Origin: Lepiota brunneoincarnata
Lineage: Eukaryota; Basidiomycota; Agaricomycetes; Agaricales; Agaricaceae
Reading direction: 5' to 3'
Length of the DNA: 64,000 nucleotides
NCBI GenBank assembly: GCA_023014365.1
Contig: JAEBUN010000049.1
Coordinates: 62,001-126,000, forward strand
A model generated the notes under the pieces. The model worked only from the letters and a program-made list of their open reading frames with translations, was not told where the DNA came from and did no database searches. Shown here one piece after another: positions 22,665 through 34,529 of this stretch. Each line of letters opens with the position of its first letter. Positions within the stretch are counted from its first letter, which is position 1. Position numbers and translations under genes: made by a program.

Positions 22665-24254
22665 CAGTAAGGGACAAAACCCTTCCAATGATTGTTATAC
22701 TTCAACAAATATGTTAATAACTGCCCACCCACTAAAGGTGAAACCTTCATATTTTAATTGGGAATACCTATATGGCTCATGTATCATCCTGCCAAATATC
22801 ATTACATCATATGCCATTTTTGGAAGTCGGTGAATTAAACAATCATTTAAGGTCATTGGAAGGGTTTTGTCCATCTCTACTTTAATCACATGATTTTGTT
22901 TATTACAACCAAATAAGTGCAAATAAATGTCATGTGACTGGTTGGAATAATGTATAAATATAGCTGCTCACACCACCCCCCCAACCTCATTTTGCTAACA
23001 TGCAATCTCTCTCTATGATTCAATGCAACCATATTCTTTCCCTTTTGGACAAAGGCCACTCTGCTACCCATATTGCTTTTACCACTGGTCTTGGCCTCAG
23101 CACTATATCTTGTCTTCACTCCAAACATCATTCAACACTTTCAAAGTCACTTGGTGGCTGCCCAACCAAGCTTTTTATTGGCAATATCAAATATGCCACT
23201 CATCTTATCACATCCTGCAAGGCTGAAAATGCCTCCCAAATCACCAGAACCCTTTGTACTGTCATTGACCAACCTCTATCCTCCAAAACAGTTCACAGAG
23301 CACTCAAAAAAAGCTGGAATGAAGGCTGTAGTCAAGCAGAAAAGGCCTAAACTCTCTGTTATACACAAGAGGAAAAGATTGGAGTGGGCAGAGGCATATG
23401 CAGACTGGACCCTGGAAGACTGGAAGAGGGTGGTTTGGTCAGATGAGACCAAAATCAATCACTTAGGGTCAGATGGCAGGGTTTGGGTCTGGAAAAGAGC
23501 AGGGGAGAGGCTTAGTGATAGGCTGGTGCAGGGAACCACAAAGTTTGGAGGAGGTTCAATCATAGTATAGGGCTATATGCTGTGGGAGGGTCCAGAGTTG
23601 GCAGCCAAGATTAATGGTAAGATGGATGGTGATCTTTTTGTCACCATTTTGGAGGATGAACTTAAGGGGAGCCTAGAGTGGTATGACAAAGAGGTGGAGG
23701 ATATTGTCTTTCAACAAGATAATGATCCCAAACATAGGTGCATCAAGGCTCAAAAATGGTTCAAAGCAGCTGAAATGGAGGTTATGGTGTGGGCCCCACA
23801 ATCTCCAGACCTTAATCCAATTGAACATTTGTGGACTCACCTTAAAATCAAGTTAGGGGAGTATGACACTCCACCTCAGGGGATGGAAGAATTATGGGAT
23901 AGGACACAAAAGGAATGGGATCAGATTCCAGCAGAAGTGTGTCAGAATCTGATAGAGAGTATGCCTGATAGGGTTCAGGCTGTCTTGGATGCCAGGGGAG
24001 GGTATACAAAGTACTAAAAGTGTAATTATTGGTAATTTCTTAGAGGTGGATAAACCCTTCCAATGACCTTAAATGATTGTTTAATTTACTGACTTCCCAA
24101 AATGGCATATGATGTAATGATGTTTGGCAGGATGATATATGAGTCATATAGGTATTCCCAATTAAAATATGAAGGTTTCGTCCTTAGCAGGTGGGCAGTT
24201 ATTAACATATTTGTCAAAGTATAAAAATCATGGAAAGGGTTTTGTCCCTTACTG
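22665..24254 (+). mobile_element. Tc1/mariner element 2
   Basis: This is a 1590-bp element with about 207-bp inverted repeats (22665-22872 and 24048-24254), TA on both flanks (22663-22664 and 24255-24256) and tips CAGTAAGGGACAAAACCC. It belongs to the same family as element 3. Removing it restores the NACHT reading across the site (compare gene A around 12960). Confidence 0.95.
23000..24017 (+). pseudogene. Tc1 transposase with frameshift and stop (element 2)
   Basis: It starts at ATG 23000, has a helix-turn-helix near THIAFTTGLGLSTIS, and shifts frame at an A7 run near 23310. The DDE frame then reads VVWSDETKIN, has a TAG stop at 23568-23570 where Trp is expected (GGGSIIV-stop-GYML), and continues with QQDNDPKH and SPDLNPIEHLW. 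It cannot make a full transposase. Element 3 carries the same two lesions. Confidence 0.92.
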
Positions 24255-24763
24255 TATATTAACTGCTTGCGAGATTTTTACATTTGCTGCTGCCAATGCC
24301 TGGAGTGCCTGTATTGGTTCTAGGGAACATGAAAATGAGACCCTGCTCAACATTATTCTCTAATTTGACTTTCACTCCCTTCGTTCCTTTGAGAGTGACA
24401 TTTCATCTTCCCATTTTGGGCCCTTTATCATCTGGCTATACCACCAGGTGTGTGCTATGCTCCCTGGGAATGGGTTATCCATTTCAATATGTGCTTGGAA
24501 GACACAGCAATGTGGTAAGCTAAATATTATTCAATTAGGTTGATCTGTTGCTTGGATGGAAGGGTATCTCCAAGTCATATCTTGTGTCAGCCAGCTTATT
24601 CTCTGCTGCCTACTTTTCTACATCTGACATGCTTGTATTCATTGTCTAGGGGCCAGGTATACTTGGATTTGGACTGGGTTGGTATGCAGCTTATGTTGCA
24701 ATTGGCAAGGAAACATGAGCAGCTGTAATTTCACTGAGCTAAGACCACATTATAGTGGTGTAG

Positions 24764-25544
24764 TCTACCTCTCATATATGCCCATCATGCACATAGCATG
24801 GCAGTTGGTAAGAGGGCTTAAGGTTGGGAACCAAACACTACTGTAATCCTGCTCGACAGGGAACATATTTTTGTAGCAACAGTCCTTTCAAATTTAGAGA
24901 ACCCAAGTAATGAGCAGGGCATGTGTGGTCACTGTGGGACAAGGCATGTGCAGCAGGGAGTTGGGGACACAAGGGGATTATTCTGTGACTCAGTGACACT
25001 GAGCCGAAACATCTTTGTGGCACAAGCATGACAGAATGAGTCATTACACAGAAAGTTGAAGGGATAGTCAGATACCATGAGTTTGGATATGGTCACATCA
25101 CCTGTGGTGTTTGAGGATCTGTGAATTGGTCAAAATGAGCTGAGCAGAGGTCACAGCCACCATGCCTGTGTGGCTCTGCACCACCAACTGCAGTGGCTGC
25201 TAGCCATCACTCCCCTCTCCTTTGTGTTCTTGCCCACCCACCACTCCCTGAGCTGTACAGTGTGTCTGCACAGGCCTGTATTCAGCAACCAGGAGGACTG
25301 CAACACAGGTGGACCCACTCACCCATCTGTGGTCCCTCTCAGGCCTGTAAGTCATGCTGCCAGAGCAGGGAAGCCATTTGGGCTTTTGCCCATCACTCAG
25401 ACAAATGCTAAGCTATTTTAATCTCAACCTCATGTACCATGAACATAGCTCACAGATTGTATCCATGGTCATTATCTGTGATGATGCAACAAGCAAAGAG
25501 CAAAATCTTTACCTTCCTACATGCCCTTGCTTGCTCTCTAGCCT
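24764..25544. other. CpG-depleted interval, possible far-decayed gene S body
   Basis: There is no supported gene. The segment is nearly free of CpG. Its position just before the gene S 3' remnant, together with Ser/Pro-type codons at 25170-25430, suggests a heavily decayed S body. The part at 24840-25040 resembles intergenic sequence found again near 56560 and 62070. Confidence 0.4.
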
Positions 25545-25770
25545 TTGATTCCATATGAGCCCTTGGTGGCACTTATTGCTGTGAGTGGATCTCAGCTTGC
25601 TGGGGTGTTTATGAAGACTTGGAAGAGCCCCTGCACTCCCTCCCCTGAGGTGGGATATGTAGGATATGGTATTATTGAATTTTGTCCTGTTTGTCTTTTT
25701 TCTTTGTTGTATGTAATGAGCTTTCAATTTATTAGTATGTGTATGGGATCATTGACTAATGCGCTGTGAG
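25545..25770 (+). pseudogene. Gene S 3'-end remnant
   Basis: The sequence matches the last codons and 3' flank of gene S (20690-20880): the cag-cctgctgggattgt-like block, atgaagact, gaagagccc and the rule-like ggtatgtgta motif are all kept with C-to-T and G-to-A changes. It sits 85 bp before NACHT pseudogene E, as in the intact arrangement. Confidence 0.7.
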
Positions 25771-25853
25771 ATTGATCATAGTAGCTGTGTTTAACAGCTG
25801 TGTAGAACAGATTAAGTACCTTTCATCCTCACTTGGCTTTCTTACCCCCCTCA

Positions 25854-27481
25854 ATGAAGAAACCTACATTTAGCACTAGAGGTCATATTACTCCCAGGTC
25901 TATGTTGGATGACAGCCGACAGGAGTCATTCATGGACAAAACTAGTATGTACAACAGTAGAGATTATGCTTGTGGCTTATGATACCTGCTGCAGGTCCTG
26001 GTAATCCTGTGGTAAACTTGGACAGGAATCTTGAGCAAGGTACATTTCAAGGTCCTCATCCCATGCTCAACTATGCAGCTGACCTATCACAGTGGTGGAG
26101 CACCCCTGATAGGCCTGTGTACTGGCTGCAGAGCTCAACTCGTTGGCCCATCATCCTCAACCCTGATGTCATCCTGGGACCCAGATGTCCCTCATTGACA
26201 AGATTATCCACAGGCTGCACAGTGAACAGCATGCTTGTAATTTGATGTGGCTCTGTGGTTCCCCACAAGTAGGCAAAACAGCAATGGCACAATCTATTGG
26301 TGAATATGCTGCCAGACAGGGTGTCTTGGATGCTGCATTCTTTTTCACAAGGACAGACAGCTGGGATGATCCTTATTGTACAATTCCTTCAATTGCATAC
26401 CAACTGGCCATCCAAAATGCCAACTTTAGTCAACAAATTGCACAACTTAATTGTATTGGTGCAGTGCTGGAGGAGCCCCCTCATGTTCATTTCAAGAAAC
26501 TTATCATTGAACCACTATTCAAGCTCAGAGCTCCCAAAAGGCTCTTGATCATTCTTGATGGGTTGGACAAATGCGGGGGAGAGGAGGACCAGTATGAGAT
26601 TCTCAAATCCATCAGCAAGGCGATGAGGCTATCCCTTCCGATATTTTGGGTGATATGCAGCCACCTGGAATCTTGTATCAAATGTTTCTTCACTTGGCCC
26701 AATATCATGAGGGTGGCTTGGAAAGAGGAGTTCTGAGTCGATACCATTGAGGCATGATGAGATGTTGAGCAATATATTCATGCTGAACTCACTGTCATTT
26801 GCAATCACTGTGATCCTTTGGCACTTGAACAGAATATACAACAATGTACTGGTCTTGCCTCCAGCCATTTTAGCCATGCATCTGCCCTTATTAAGGCCAT
26901 TGAGGCCCAGAAGGCAAACCCAAAACCCCACAGCACCCGCCATCCTGTCTGCCATCTATATGCACTTGATTTGCATCATATTTGAGGTTCTTTCCTCCTG
27001 TATCTTGCCAGTCACACCATTAATTCTTGGCATATGTGCTCTTTACCCACCACTTCCTGCAATACAGATGGGAATTCTTCTCAACATTGACCAAACAACC
27101 TTCTATGCAGCCCTTCACCAACTGCACTCCATTGTTCATATCCCAGAGCACCATGAAGTGTTTCAAACACCTTTGCGATTATTCCATCCTTCATTCAGAG
27201 ACTTCCTCAATGACCCTATTTGCTCCTGCAACTTCACAATAAATAACCTCCAGATTAAATCTCAGATTGCCTGGAAGTGCTTGTCTGTGCTTTTCAGAAC
27301 AAGGGTGTCATATGCCAAAGATCTGGGGCAACAGCATTGAGGTGCAAATGACCCTTCAGATATATTAACTGCTCACAAGATCCTCACATTCACTGCTGCC
27401 AGTGCATGGCATGCCTGTATTGGTTCTGAAGAGCATGACAATAAGACCCCACTCCACCTTATTTTCCAACTTGGCTTTCAA
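25854..27481 (+). pseudogene. NACHT-ATPase pseudogene E (A-type)
   Basis: The leader begins at ATG 25854, the linker exon is near 25994-26040 and the main exon starts near 26100. Walker A GSPQVGKTA and Walker B LLIILDGLDKC are readable. Stops and shifts follow from 26736. The copy ends abruptly at 27481 where a retroelement fragment begins, so its C-terminal module is missing. CpG is almost gone throughout. Confidence 0.88.
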
Positions 27482-28150
27482 ATGTTGAGGGACTATATGC
27501 CAGCACAATTTGGTCAGATGATGACTCCACCTTCACTAGGGACAGTGATGTATGATGACAAGAACCTGCTGTCCTGTGTCCCAGATTCAGGAAGTGATGA
27601 TGAGTATGTTCCTCACCCTTCTGTACCCCCTTCTTGGTCACATCTCCTCTGGCCCTGTCTTGTAGATGGACCATCTGCCCTATCTGCCCATGCTCATGTG
27701 CTTATTGACCATGGATGTCCCACAGTGTTGATTTTGAGCAAATTGGCTGATGGCTTGCAACTCCATCATTTCAAGCTACATTCCCCTATATCTCTTGGTG
27801 GCATGGGTGGGGGTTCTTTCTCCTGTATGGACTTCATTAAACTGCATGTTCGCTCCTCTGACTCAATATGGACCACTCATATGGCACAAGCCTTGATTGT
27901 ACTCGATTTGCATTTCAACTTCCACAACCAGATTCACATCTGACACTCTGCCTGTGCAGGTGATGGTGCCACCACCAGGGCAGGACAGTGCCATGATGGA
28001 ACCCTCTTGCCCATCACAGCCTGTCCTTTTCCCATGTTATCTCTTGCCAGGAAAGCCTTTGGAGGGTGTTCACCCACCACCTTTCCCTTATCACCTTTTG
28101 CACCACCTACCCACTTCATCATCCCATCCTTTGTACACCTTGTAATATTA
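27482..28150 (+). mobile_element. LTR-retroelement protease-region fragment
   Basis: The frame at 27482-27943 resembles the aspartic-protease linker region of agaricomycete retroelements. It has a motif LIDHGCPTVLI (the catalytic DSG changed to DHG), followed by a region like IKLHVRSSDSIWTT. No LTR or target duplication was seen, so this is a fragment. It truncates NACHT pseudogene E. Confidence 0.6.
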
Positions 28151-30118
28151 ATGCACATAACCCCTTCTCTCTCTCACATGTGAATTTGAGTGAACATGGC
28201 AAAGATACTGTGTATTCATGGGATTGATCCAGCAGATAGCTGTGCTCAACAGCTTCAAGCTATTGATTCACCTTCATTGAGATGTTCCAAGTGCTCAAGC
28301 ACCAGGATTTCATCTTTGCTGTTCTGTCTTGTTTGTAGCTTCACAATGAAGAGGCTCAAGCTCAGTGCTGGAGACCATGTTGATATTGGCTCTAGGGTGG
28401 ATGAGAGCCCAAGGTTGGCTCCTGTCAGGGAGTACAAGGACTCCTTGGCAGATTTGGACAAGAATAAGGAATGCCAAGGTACATATGTAAACACTTCCAT
28501 ACCTTGATTACCTGAGCTGATTGAATCAGCTATGGGGCTCCTCTGGGGAGCACATGTGCCCAGTGCAGAGCTCAACTCAATGGCTCGTCATCCTCCACCA
28601 AGATGTTACCCAGGGACCTGTATGCCTCTCATTGAGGTAATCATCTCCAGGCTGAGAAAGGTTGACAGCTGTGATATCATGTGGCTCTCTGGGCCTGCCA
28701 AAGTAGGCAAAATGGCATTGGCACAGACTATTGGTGAATACACTGAAGAAGAGGGCATTCTGGGAGCTGCGTTCTTTTTCTCACAAGTGGATTGTCAATT
28801 CAATCCCTGACACATCATTCCCTCTCTCTTGTACCAGTTGGCTGTTTGGTATGCAGCATATCAACTTCAAGTTACTTTGCTGGCTGCCTGTGAACCAGGG
28901 GTGCTGGAGTGCTCACTGTATCACCAACTCAAGAACCTCATCATCCAGCTACTGGCCACACCCCAGCCCCCAAAAAGGCTTTTGATTCCTTGATGGATTG
29001 GACAAAATACATGAGCAGGACAGGCAGATTAATATTCTGGAATTGATCAACAAGCTTATGAACCCTTCCATCCCTATTTTCTGGCTGATATGCAGTCACC
29101 CTGAACCACACATCCAGCAGTTCTTTAGTGAGGATGGAATTACACCATACTTGTGGAGAAAGGAGTTGCAAATAGGGGATGTGAATGCACAAGCAGATGT
29201 CCACCAGTATATCCATGATAGGCTCAATACAATCAAGGTCAACCACCAGTGGGCATTTGAGTACCTGGGTGAAACCTGGCTGCATGAGGGTGTTGATAAA
29301 ATTGCAAGTGCTGCATCTGGCCATTTTGGCTACATGTCTGCCATCACTGAGTTTGTTGGTGATCTGGTCTCTGCAGATCCTATTTCACAGCTTTGGTTTA
29401 TCATTGCACCCATTAACAAGCCTCTTGCCCTGCATGCCAGGGAAAACCCACTACATCTACTTGATAGACCTGTCATTGAAATACTTTCTGCATTACCCTT
29501 GGATGATTGGTGATTGGTCATGCTGCTTCTTGGCATATCTGCTCTCTACCCACTATTACCTCTAACAGACATGATATCTCTGTTGCGTCTTGACCTGAAT
29601 GGCTCAAACTGCCTTGTAGCCCTTTGTCAATTGGCTTTGATTGTTGACATCCCTATGCCTGGGTGTTAGGAGCCCTTACTTCTCCAACCCTGGTTTGCGG
29701 ACTTTTTTCATGGACCCCATTCATTCACAGCAGTTCACACTGAATAGTGTGTTCATTCACTTTGAGGTCGCAAAACGATGTTTAGAAGTGCTTGGGGGAT
29801 GAGACTATCATATGCTAAGGAGTTGGAGCAATGGATCCCAGAATTGAGAGACCATGAGGCCCTATTGACTGCGGATCATGTCTTCACATTCACTGCTACT
29901 AACATGTGGAATGCTTGCATTCGCTCCTGGGATGTGAGGCTGGTCAGTATGATTGATGATATTAACTTTTGCTCCCTTTGTTTTGCCAAGTCCTGCATAC
30001 CATGTTCCCAATTCAGAGAGTTTGTGCAGTGGTTGTGTGACAAAGTGTGTTTTCTGCTTTTTGACCAACTGGCATGCCATTAACCTAGAGTGTGGTTAAT
30101 ACAGTAAGGGACAAAACC

Positions 30119-30448
30119 TGTTACCATATTCCCTTTTACATGCCCGCCCATCTATTTTTACATATCACATGTCACCGCCCATTGCCAGCACCCGGTTATA
30201 TTTACTTATCACATGCCACCACCTGTCTATAGTTAGTTCATCTTTGGCCTGTGATTTCCGTCCATTTGCATGTGATTCTCTCTTTTATCACATGCCAGTC
30301 ATAAGTATTACTTGTAACCCTTAGCTTTATCTTATTATACACAGTATTTGTTCCTGCTCTTTGGCATTGCCTTAGACTTGCTTGCACTACTCAACAGTTA
30401 ACTGTTGTTAATCGCATTGAGCCTTGCAGATGCCTAACCAGTGTAACA
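30119..30448 (+). repeat. 5' LTR of E1, TATA box deleted
   Basis: TGTTACC...GTAACA, 330 bp. Compared with the 3' LTR it lacks about 21 bp (after catgccagt) that hold the TATA box, so it probably cannot drive transcription. Confidence 0.93.
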
Positions 30449-30449
30449 A

Positions 30450-30461
30450 AAGACAAAGCTA
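30450..30461 (+). promoter_or_regulatory. Self-priming primer-binding site of E1
   Basis: AAGACAAAGCTA just inside the 5' LTR is the exact reverse complement of TAGCTTTGTCTT at 47442-47453 in the 3' LTR, about 25-30 bp after the TATA box. In the 5' LTR the partner has one G-to-A change. The geometry is the same as in the element at 1-5742. Confidence 0.75.
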
Positions 30462-30727
30462 CTTGTTGCCTCTCTTCTCTCTTCTCGCCCTCCTTGGTTT
30501 GCACGGTACCGTTAACTGTGAGGTCTAGACAGAACTGTAATCTGTTGAGGATCATTGCTTGTCTATTTGAGCATCTGACATGGTTCTCACCCTGAAGAAC
30601 TCCGGCTGTTGTTCTTCTGAACCTTTGCACCCCAGTGTCTCTATAAGTTCTCGGATTCCATGTTTGTCTTGTCGAACATCTTAGTGAATCTTAAATTCTC
30701 GGAGGTTCCTCTTTACCAGAAAAGACA

Positions 30728-32365
30728 TTGTTGCCCATCACGGGTAGTTATTTCAAAGCCAGGACAGACCATCCTAACCCTCGCATTTCCCAAACTGGTT
30801 CTGGATATCCAGGACCCTCTCAACCATCTGTTATCCCATGTGCCATTCCATCTACTCCTCACCCTACTCCTTCTTTTCATGTGCCTTTGTCTTCTCCTGA
30901 GTCTGACCAACCCGTATATGCAACCCCACCCGAACCAGTGGATACCACCCTTCAGGTAGCCACCCAGATTACTGAACCATCACCCGTCGAACCACCCCGA
31001 CTCCCCTTTGGTCTGCTAGAAGCAACCACAAGTACAGGAGGTCCCTTGCGCTTTCCCATCCATCAGATCAAACCTGGACAATACCAACTTCCCCAAAATC
31101 TACAACCCTTTCCACCACCCTCTCCTCCCTCTGAACTCATGTCTGAAACTATGGGAGACCCGCCGGCTAACCAGCCACCATCAGGACCACCATCAGGACC
31201 ACCTGGAGGCCCACCAGGACTGCCTGGACCACCACAAGGTCCACCCCGACCACTGTTACCACAACCGCAGCACAACGGCTACAAAGAACTATCTTTTGAA
31301 AAGCCAACACCGTTCAACGGCAACCGCAAGAATTTCCAGGAATTCATTAACTCCGTAGCACTCTACCTTTATGGTAATGCTGACATCTATAACACCGACA
31401 ACAAGAAAATCGTATTCTTCTTATCCTTGCTTAAAACCGGCGAAGCCAGCAACTGGAAAAACCAGTACTTTCAGTCAAAGCAAATATGGGGAGAGTTCAC
31501 CCCTGGAACATACAACAAACTTGTTGAAGAATTCACCAAAGCATTCTCGCCTGTCGATGTCCCATCTCAAGCATTCCACAACCTTAACACCCTCTGCCAA
31601 GGATCCCGTAACGTCAAAGACGTCATTGCAGAGTTCAAGACTCTCGTCCACCGTTCAGGACTTCATGAAGATTGTGCCCTCATAGAGAAGTTCCAAAACG
31701 TCATCAATCGGAATCTCACTTACAAAATCCTCACCAATCCAAACTCACCCAACACCATAAACAAATGGTATCGCCGTGCTATCCAGATCAACCACAATTG
31801 GCGCACTGCTTCTACAATCCTCGGACCACGTCCAGGATTCCATCCATGCCCCACCCCTGCTAATAACTACTGCCATATGCAACAACCATATCGCCAACAG
31901 CAACAACAATTGTCCTACACTGGACCAAACTGCCATTACCAATTCCGCCCATCACGTGATCTGAATGCTATGGAAATCAACAACACATACCTTAATGAAG
32001 GTCCCAAACATTACCCTTCTTTTAATATCCCCAGTGATCCGCACCCTGATCAAGAAGAAGCCGAAGAAGACCAACCGGATCATTTCCCCCACAATGATGA
32101 CATCGATATCAACGCTGTCTTCACGCCCAAAGAAAAATGTGCCTACAAAAAAGGTTTATGTTTCCATTGCTTCAAACCCGGCCACATTTCCCGCATCTGC
32201 CCCAACATCGCCCGACCGCAACCGAAAATCAATAAGGCGACCAACATACAAAACGCGTCCCTTAAAATCTGCTCCATCATTGAATCTATTCCCAAAACTG
32301 AAGCCATTGAAGTCTACGAGACTTGGTCCAAAGACCCAACTATGCAACTGTTTGCAAATTTTTGA
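30728..32365 (+). CDS. gag: gypsy E1 Gag
   Basis: The open frame has about 545 codons: a very Pro-rich N-terminal third with PPSGPPGGPP-type repeats (about 130-175), a Gag core (about 180-360), and a zinc knuckle CFHCFKPGHISRIC near residue 478. The open stretch does not begin with ATG, so the true start is unclear; the first convincing in-frame ATG is around 31139. Protease begins in a different frame overlapping the end. Confidence 0.82.
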   Translation: MLPITGSYFKARTDHPNPRISQTGSGYPGPSQPSVIPCAIPSTPHPTPSFHVPLSSPESDQPVYATPPEPVDTTLQVATQITEPSPVEPPRLPFGLLEATTSTGGPLRFPIHQIKPGQYQLPQNLQPFPPPSPPSELMSETMGDPPANQPPSGPPSGPPGGPPGLPGPPQGPPRPLLPQPQHNGYKELSFEKPTPFNGNRKNFQEFINSVALYLYGNADIYNTDNKKIVFFLSLLKTGEASNWKNQYFQSKQIWGEFTPGTYNKLVEEFTKAFSPVDVPSQAFHNLNTLCQGSRNVKDVIAEFKTLVHRSGLHEDCALIEKFQNVINRNLTYKILTNPNSPNTINKWYRRAIQINHNWRTASTILGPRPGFHPCPTPANNYCHMQQPYRQQQQQLSYTGPNCHYQFRPSRDLNAMEINNTYLNEGPKHYPSFNIPSDPHPDQEEAEEDQPDHFPHNDDIDINAVFTPKEKCAYKKGLCFHCFKPGHISRICPNIARPQPKINKATNIQNASLKICSIIESIPKTEAIEVYETWSKDPTMQLFANF

Positions 32366-32574
32366 TTCAGAGGTTCTGTTCGACACCAGCCCCTCCCAGT
32401 TCCCATCTCTCTTGTAATGTTCTAACTCTCGCATCTACTTCAAACAATAAATCCATATATTTTCCTTTAAAGGTGCAGAGCCTGAGAGAACAAAAAGATG
32501 TCCCACTTATCACCCTCCTTGACTCCAGAGCTCAAGGAAACTTCATATCAGACGACTTCGTCACCAAGCACTGT

Positions 32575-33237
32575 TGTTAGAGCCAGTGCGGGTCGGGACC
32601 GAAGCGGAGGGTCAGGGTGGTATCCTTGGTATAAGGTAACCGGGGGACAGGGCGAAGTCAGTACGTAGACTTCGGGACCGAGGCGGAGTACGTCGGGCGG
32701 GGGGTTGGACTTGCGGCCTCAGCTTATGTGCTGTGCCCTCCTACTGTCCTAGTCCGTATTTCAGGAAGTCGGAGCCGAAGCGGAGCGAGGCAGAAGAGAG
32801 GAGAGGATATGGAACAGGGAGCTGGTCCGCTGCTCGATTCGATTATCAGACTGAGGAGTACAAGCCAAGTGCCTACGGTATATATACTACTAGCTCGACG
32901 AATGATGACTCGTACTGACTATGTGCGGAGCGAAGCGGAGACCCATATGGTTACAAGCGGATTACGAATAATTTCGAATGGAATGGAGACCGGTACGGGT
33001 ATGGAGACTGGTAACGTATTCTGATTACGGACGGAGAATGGAGAACTGGACAATGGGAGCACCGAGGGTCAGGTGGTCGTGGCACGTGTAGAGGTAGGTC
33101 GCGTGATCGGGGCGAAGGGTTGCGGTCGGAGCCAGTCGGGGCCGAGTCGGAGGGCATAGGGTTGTCGTGTGGAGCACACGTGGAGTCGAGAAGCCGAAGC
33201 CTAATGGTTAAGCTCTAGGTTTGGTGTGGATATGACA
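32575..33237 (-). repeat. 3' LTR of E2
   Basis: 663 bp, minus strand TGTCATATCC...GGCTCTAACA. It is about 99% identical to the other LTR. Confidence 0.95.
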
Positions 33238-33310
33238 GTGCCCCCCCTTTAGGGCCGAGCCTCGAGGCCCAAGGCGGTCTAGACCGGGGCCCACCGGAAA
33301 ATTCCACGAG

Positions 33311-33320
33311 GATATAAAAA
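33311..33320 (+). promoter_or_regulatory. TATA box of the E2 zinc-cluster gene
   Basis: gatataaaaa followed by more A lies about 57 bp before the ATG at 33372 and outside the LTR (which ends at 33237), so the gene appears to have its own promoter. Confidence 0.6.
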
Positions 33321-33371
33321 AAAGGTGAACTGATTCGAATTTGAGAGGACACAACTTGACCTCCTACCCCC

Positions 33372-34457
33372 ATGAGCAGACAACCATCCCGTCAACCGAC
33401 CGCTACAGAGCGCAAGGCGCGATTACTGAGAGAGAAGGCGGAGCGAGAGGAACGAGAGCGGCTCGAAATCGAGAGGCTAGAAGAAGAGGAACGGCGAGAG
33501 GAGGAGGAGCGGCGGCTGGCAATAGAGCGCCAAGAGGAGGAGCGACGGCGGCTCATAGAGCTGCGCCAGCGACAAGCGGAAGAGCGCGCGAAGGAGCGAT
33601 ATGCGGAGGAGATCAGGAGGCAGCAAGAGGAAACCGCCGAGGCAGAGCGTCGGGCGATTCGGGCCCGACTCGTTGCGACGACCACAGGGGCCTCGTCGAG
33701 CCGTCTGTCGGAAGACCCGATGCAAGTAGATACGGAGGAGTCGGATTCCGAATATACGGATAGGGATGAGGCGAGGGACGAGGAGGAAGAGGGGGAGGAG
33801 GACTCCGGGGATTCAGGGGGTAAGGGTAAGGGGAAGGCAAAGGCGAGGGCGGCCCCGCGACGGGGCCATGCGCACGTATTCGGGGGCGAGAATCCCTGCT
33901 GGAGGTGCCAGCGAGACGGGGCCCCATGTGAGGTGGCCGGCGGGTAAGTCATTTTGGAGGATTTCCGGACTACATACTGATAGTTTCTTAGTAACACCAG
34001 GAGTTGCCGTCGGTGCAGCAAAATGAAAAAACGGTGCGGGGGTCAAGAGGAGACGGAGCCGAGCGGGGCCGGTGGTTTGTCGGGCCAGCAATTCGAAGGT
34101 GAGTAAGGAATCCTGTATTATGATGGATGCCAATTGATGGACCTTGTAGAGTTGAAACGGCTCATCGAAGAAAGGCACCAGGAGACCGTCAAGAAAATCT
34201 ACACCCTGGAGGTGCGAATTGAGCGGTCCATCGCTCGGTTGGGGGAAAAGGTCGACAAGATGGGGTCGCTTGCTGGCCGCTACGAGCAACTACGGCGTTG
34301 GGAGGCTCAGGTGGACGGAAATTGGTCGAGTGGAAATTTTTCGGAGACGGAGGGTTCGGAGGGGAGTGTCGGGCCCGCTTCGGAGGAGGAGGTGCAGGAT
34401 TTGATGGAAGAAGTGAATGGGTCGCCCGGGCTCTCTGGAGACGACACCGATAGGTAG
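33372..34457 (+). CDS. Zn2Cys6-type zinc-cluster protein carried antisense inside chromovirus E2 (three exons)
   Basis: Exons 33372-33943, 33992-34098 and 34150-34457 have perfect GT-AG borders and join in frame to 328 residues. Residues about 10-90 are an Arg/Glu-rich charged helix; residues about 95-170 are acidic and Ser-rich. The first three Cys of the cluster (CWRCQRDGAPC) end exon 1 and the next three (CRRCSKMKKRC) lie in exon 2, giving CX2CX6CX9CX2CX6C, the fungal binuclear zinc-cluster pattern. Exon 3 is a coiled coil with an acidic tail. A TATA box (gatataaaa, 33311-33319) is about 57 bp before the ATG. It could be a DNA-binding regulator; what it regulates is unknown. It is the only fully open gene in E2. 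Confidence 0.85.
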
Positions 34458-34529
34458 TTGTACGGGGTTGTTTTTTTTTTGGTTTGTTTAATACATGGTT
34501 GTTTCTTGGTGCGATGTGTGGTCAGTAAC

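Larger units (their letters stand above)
21083..24763 (+). pseudogene. NACHT-ATPase pseudogene D (A-type), split by a Tc1 element
   Basis: The layout follows gene A: leader exon from ATG 21083, small exon near 21209-21232, linker exon near 21290-21335, main exon from about 21388, penultimate exon near 24512-24577 and terminal exon ending TAG 24761-24763. Walker A SSPQVGKTA is kept. A one-base deletion at about 21833 shifts the Walker B region, a stop follows at 22580, the penultimate exon has a stop, and a Tc1 element sits at 22665-24254. CpG loss increases towards the 3' half. Confidence 0.9.

Noticed and set aside
33392..34021. Long Ser/Arg-rich open frame on the minus strand
   Set aside because: It is the antisense shadow of exon 1 of the zinc-cluster gene (Glu/Arg codons read backwards) and has no splice or motif support.
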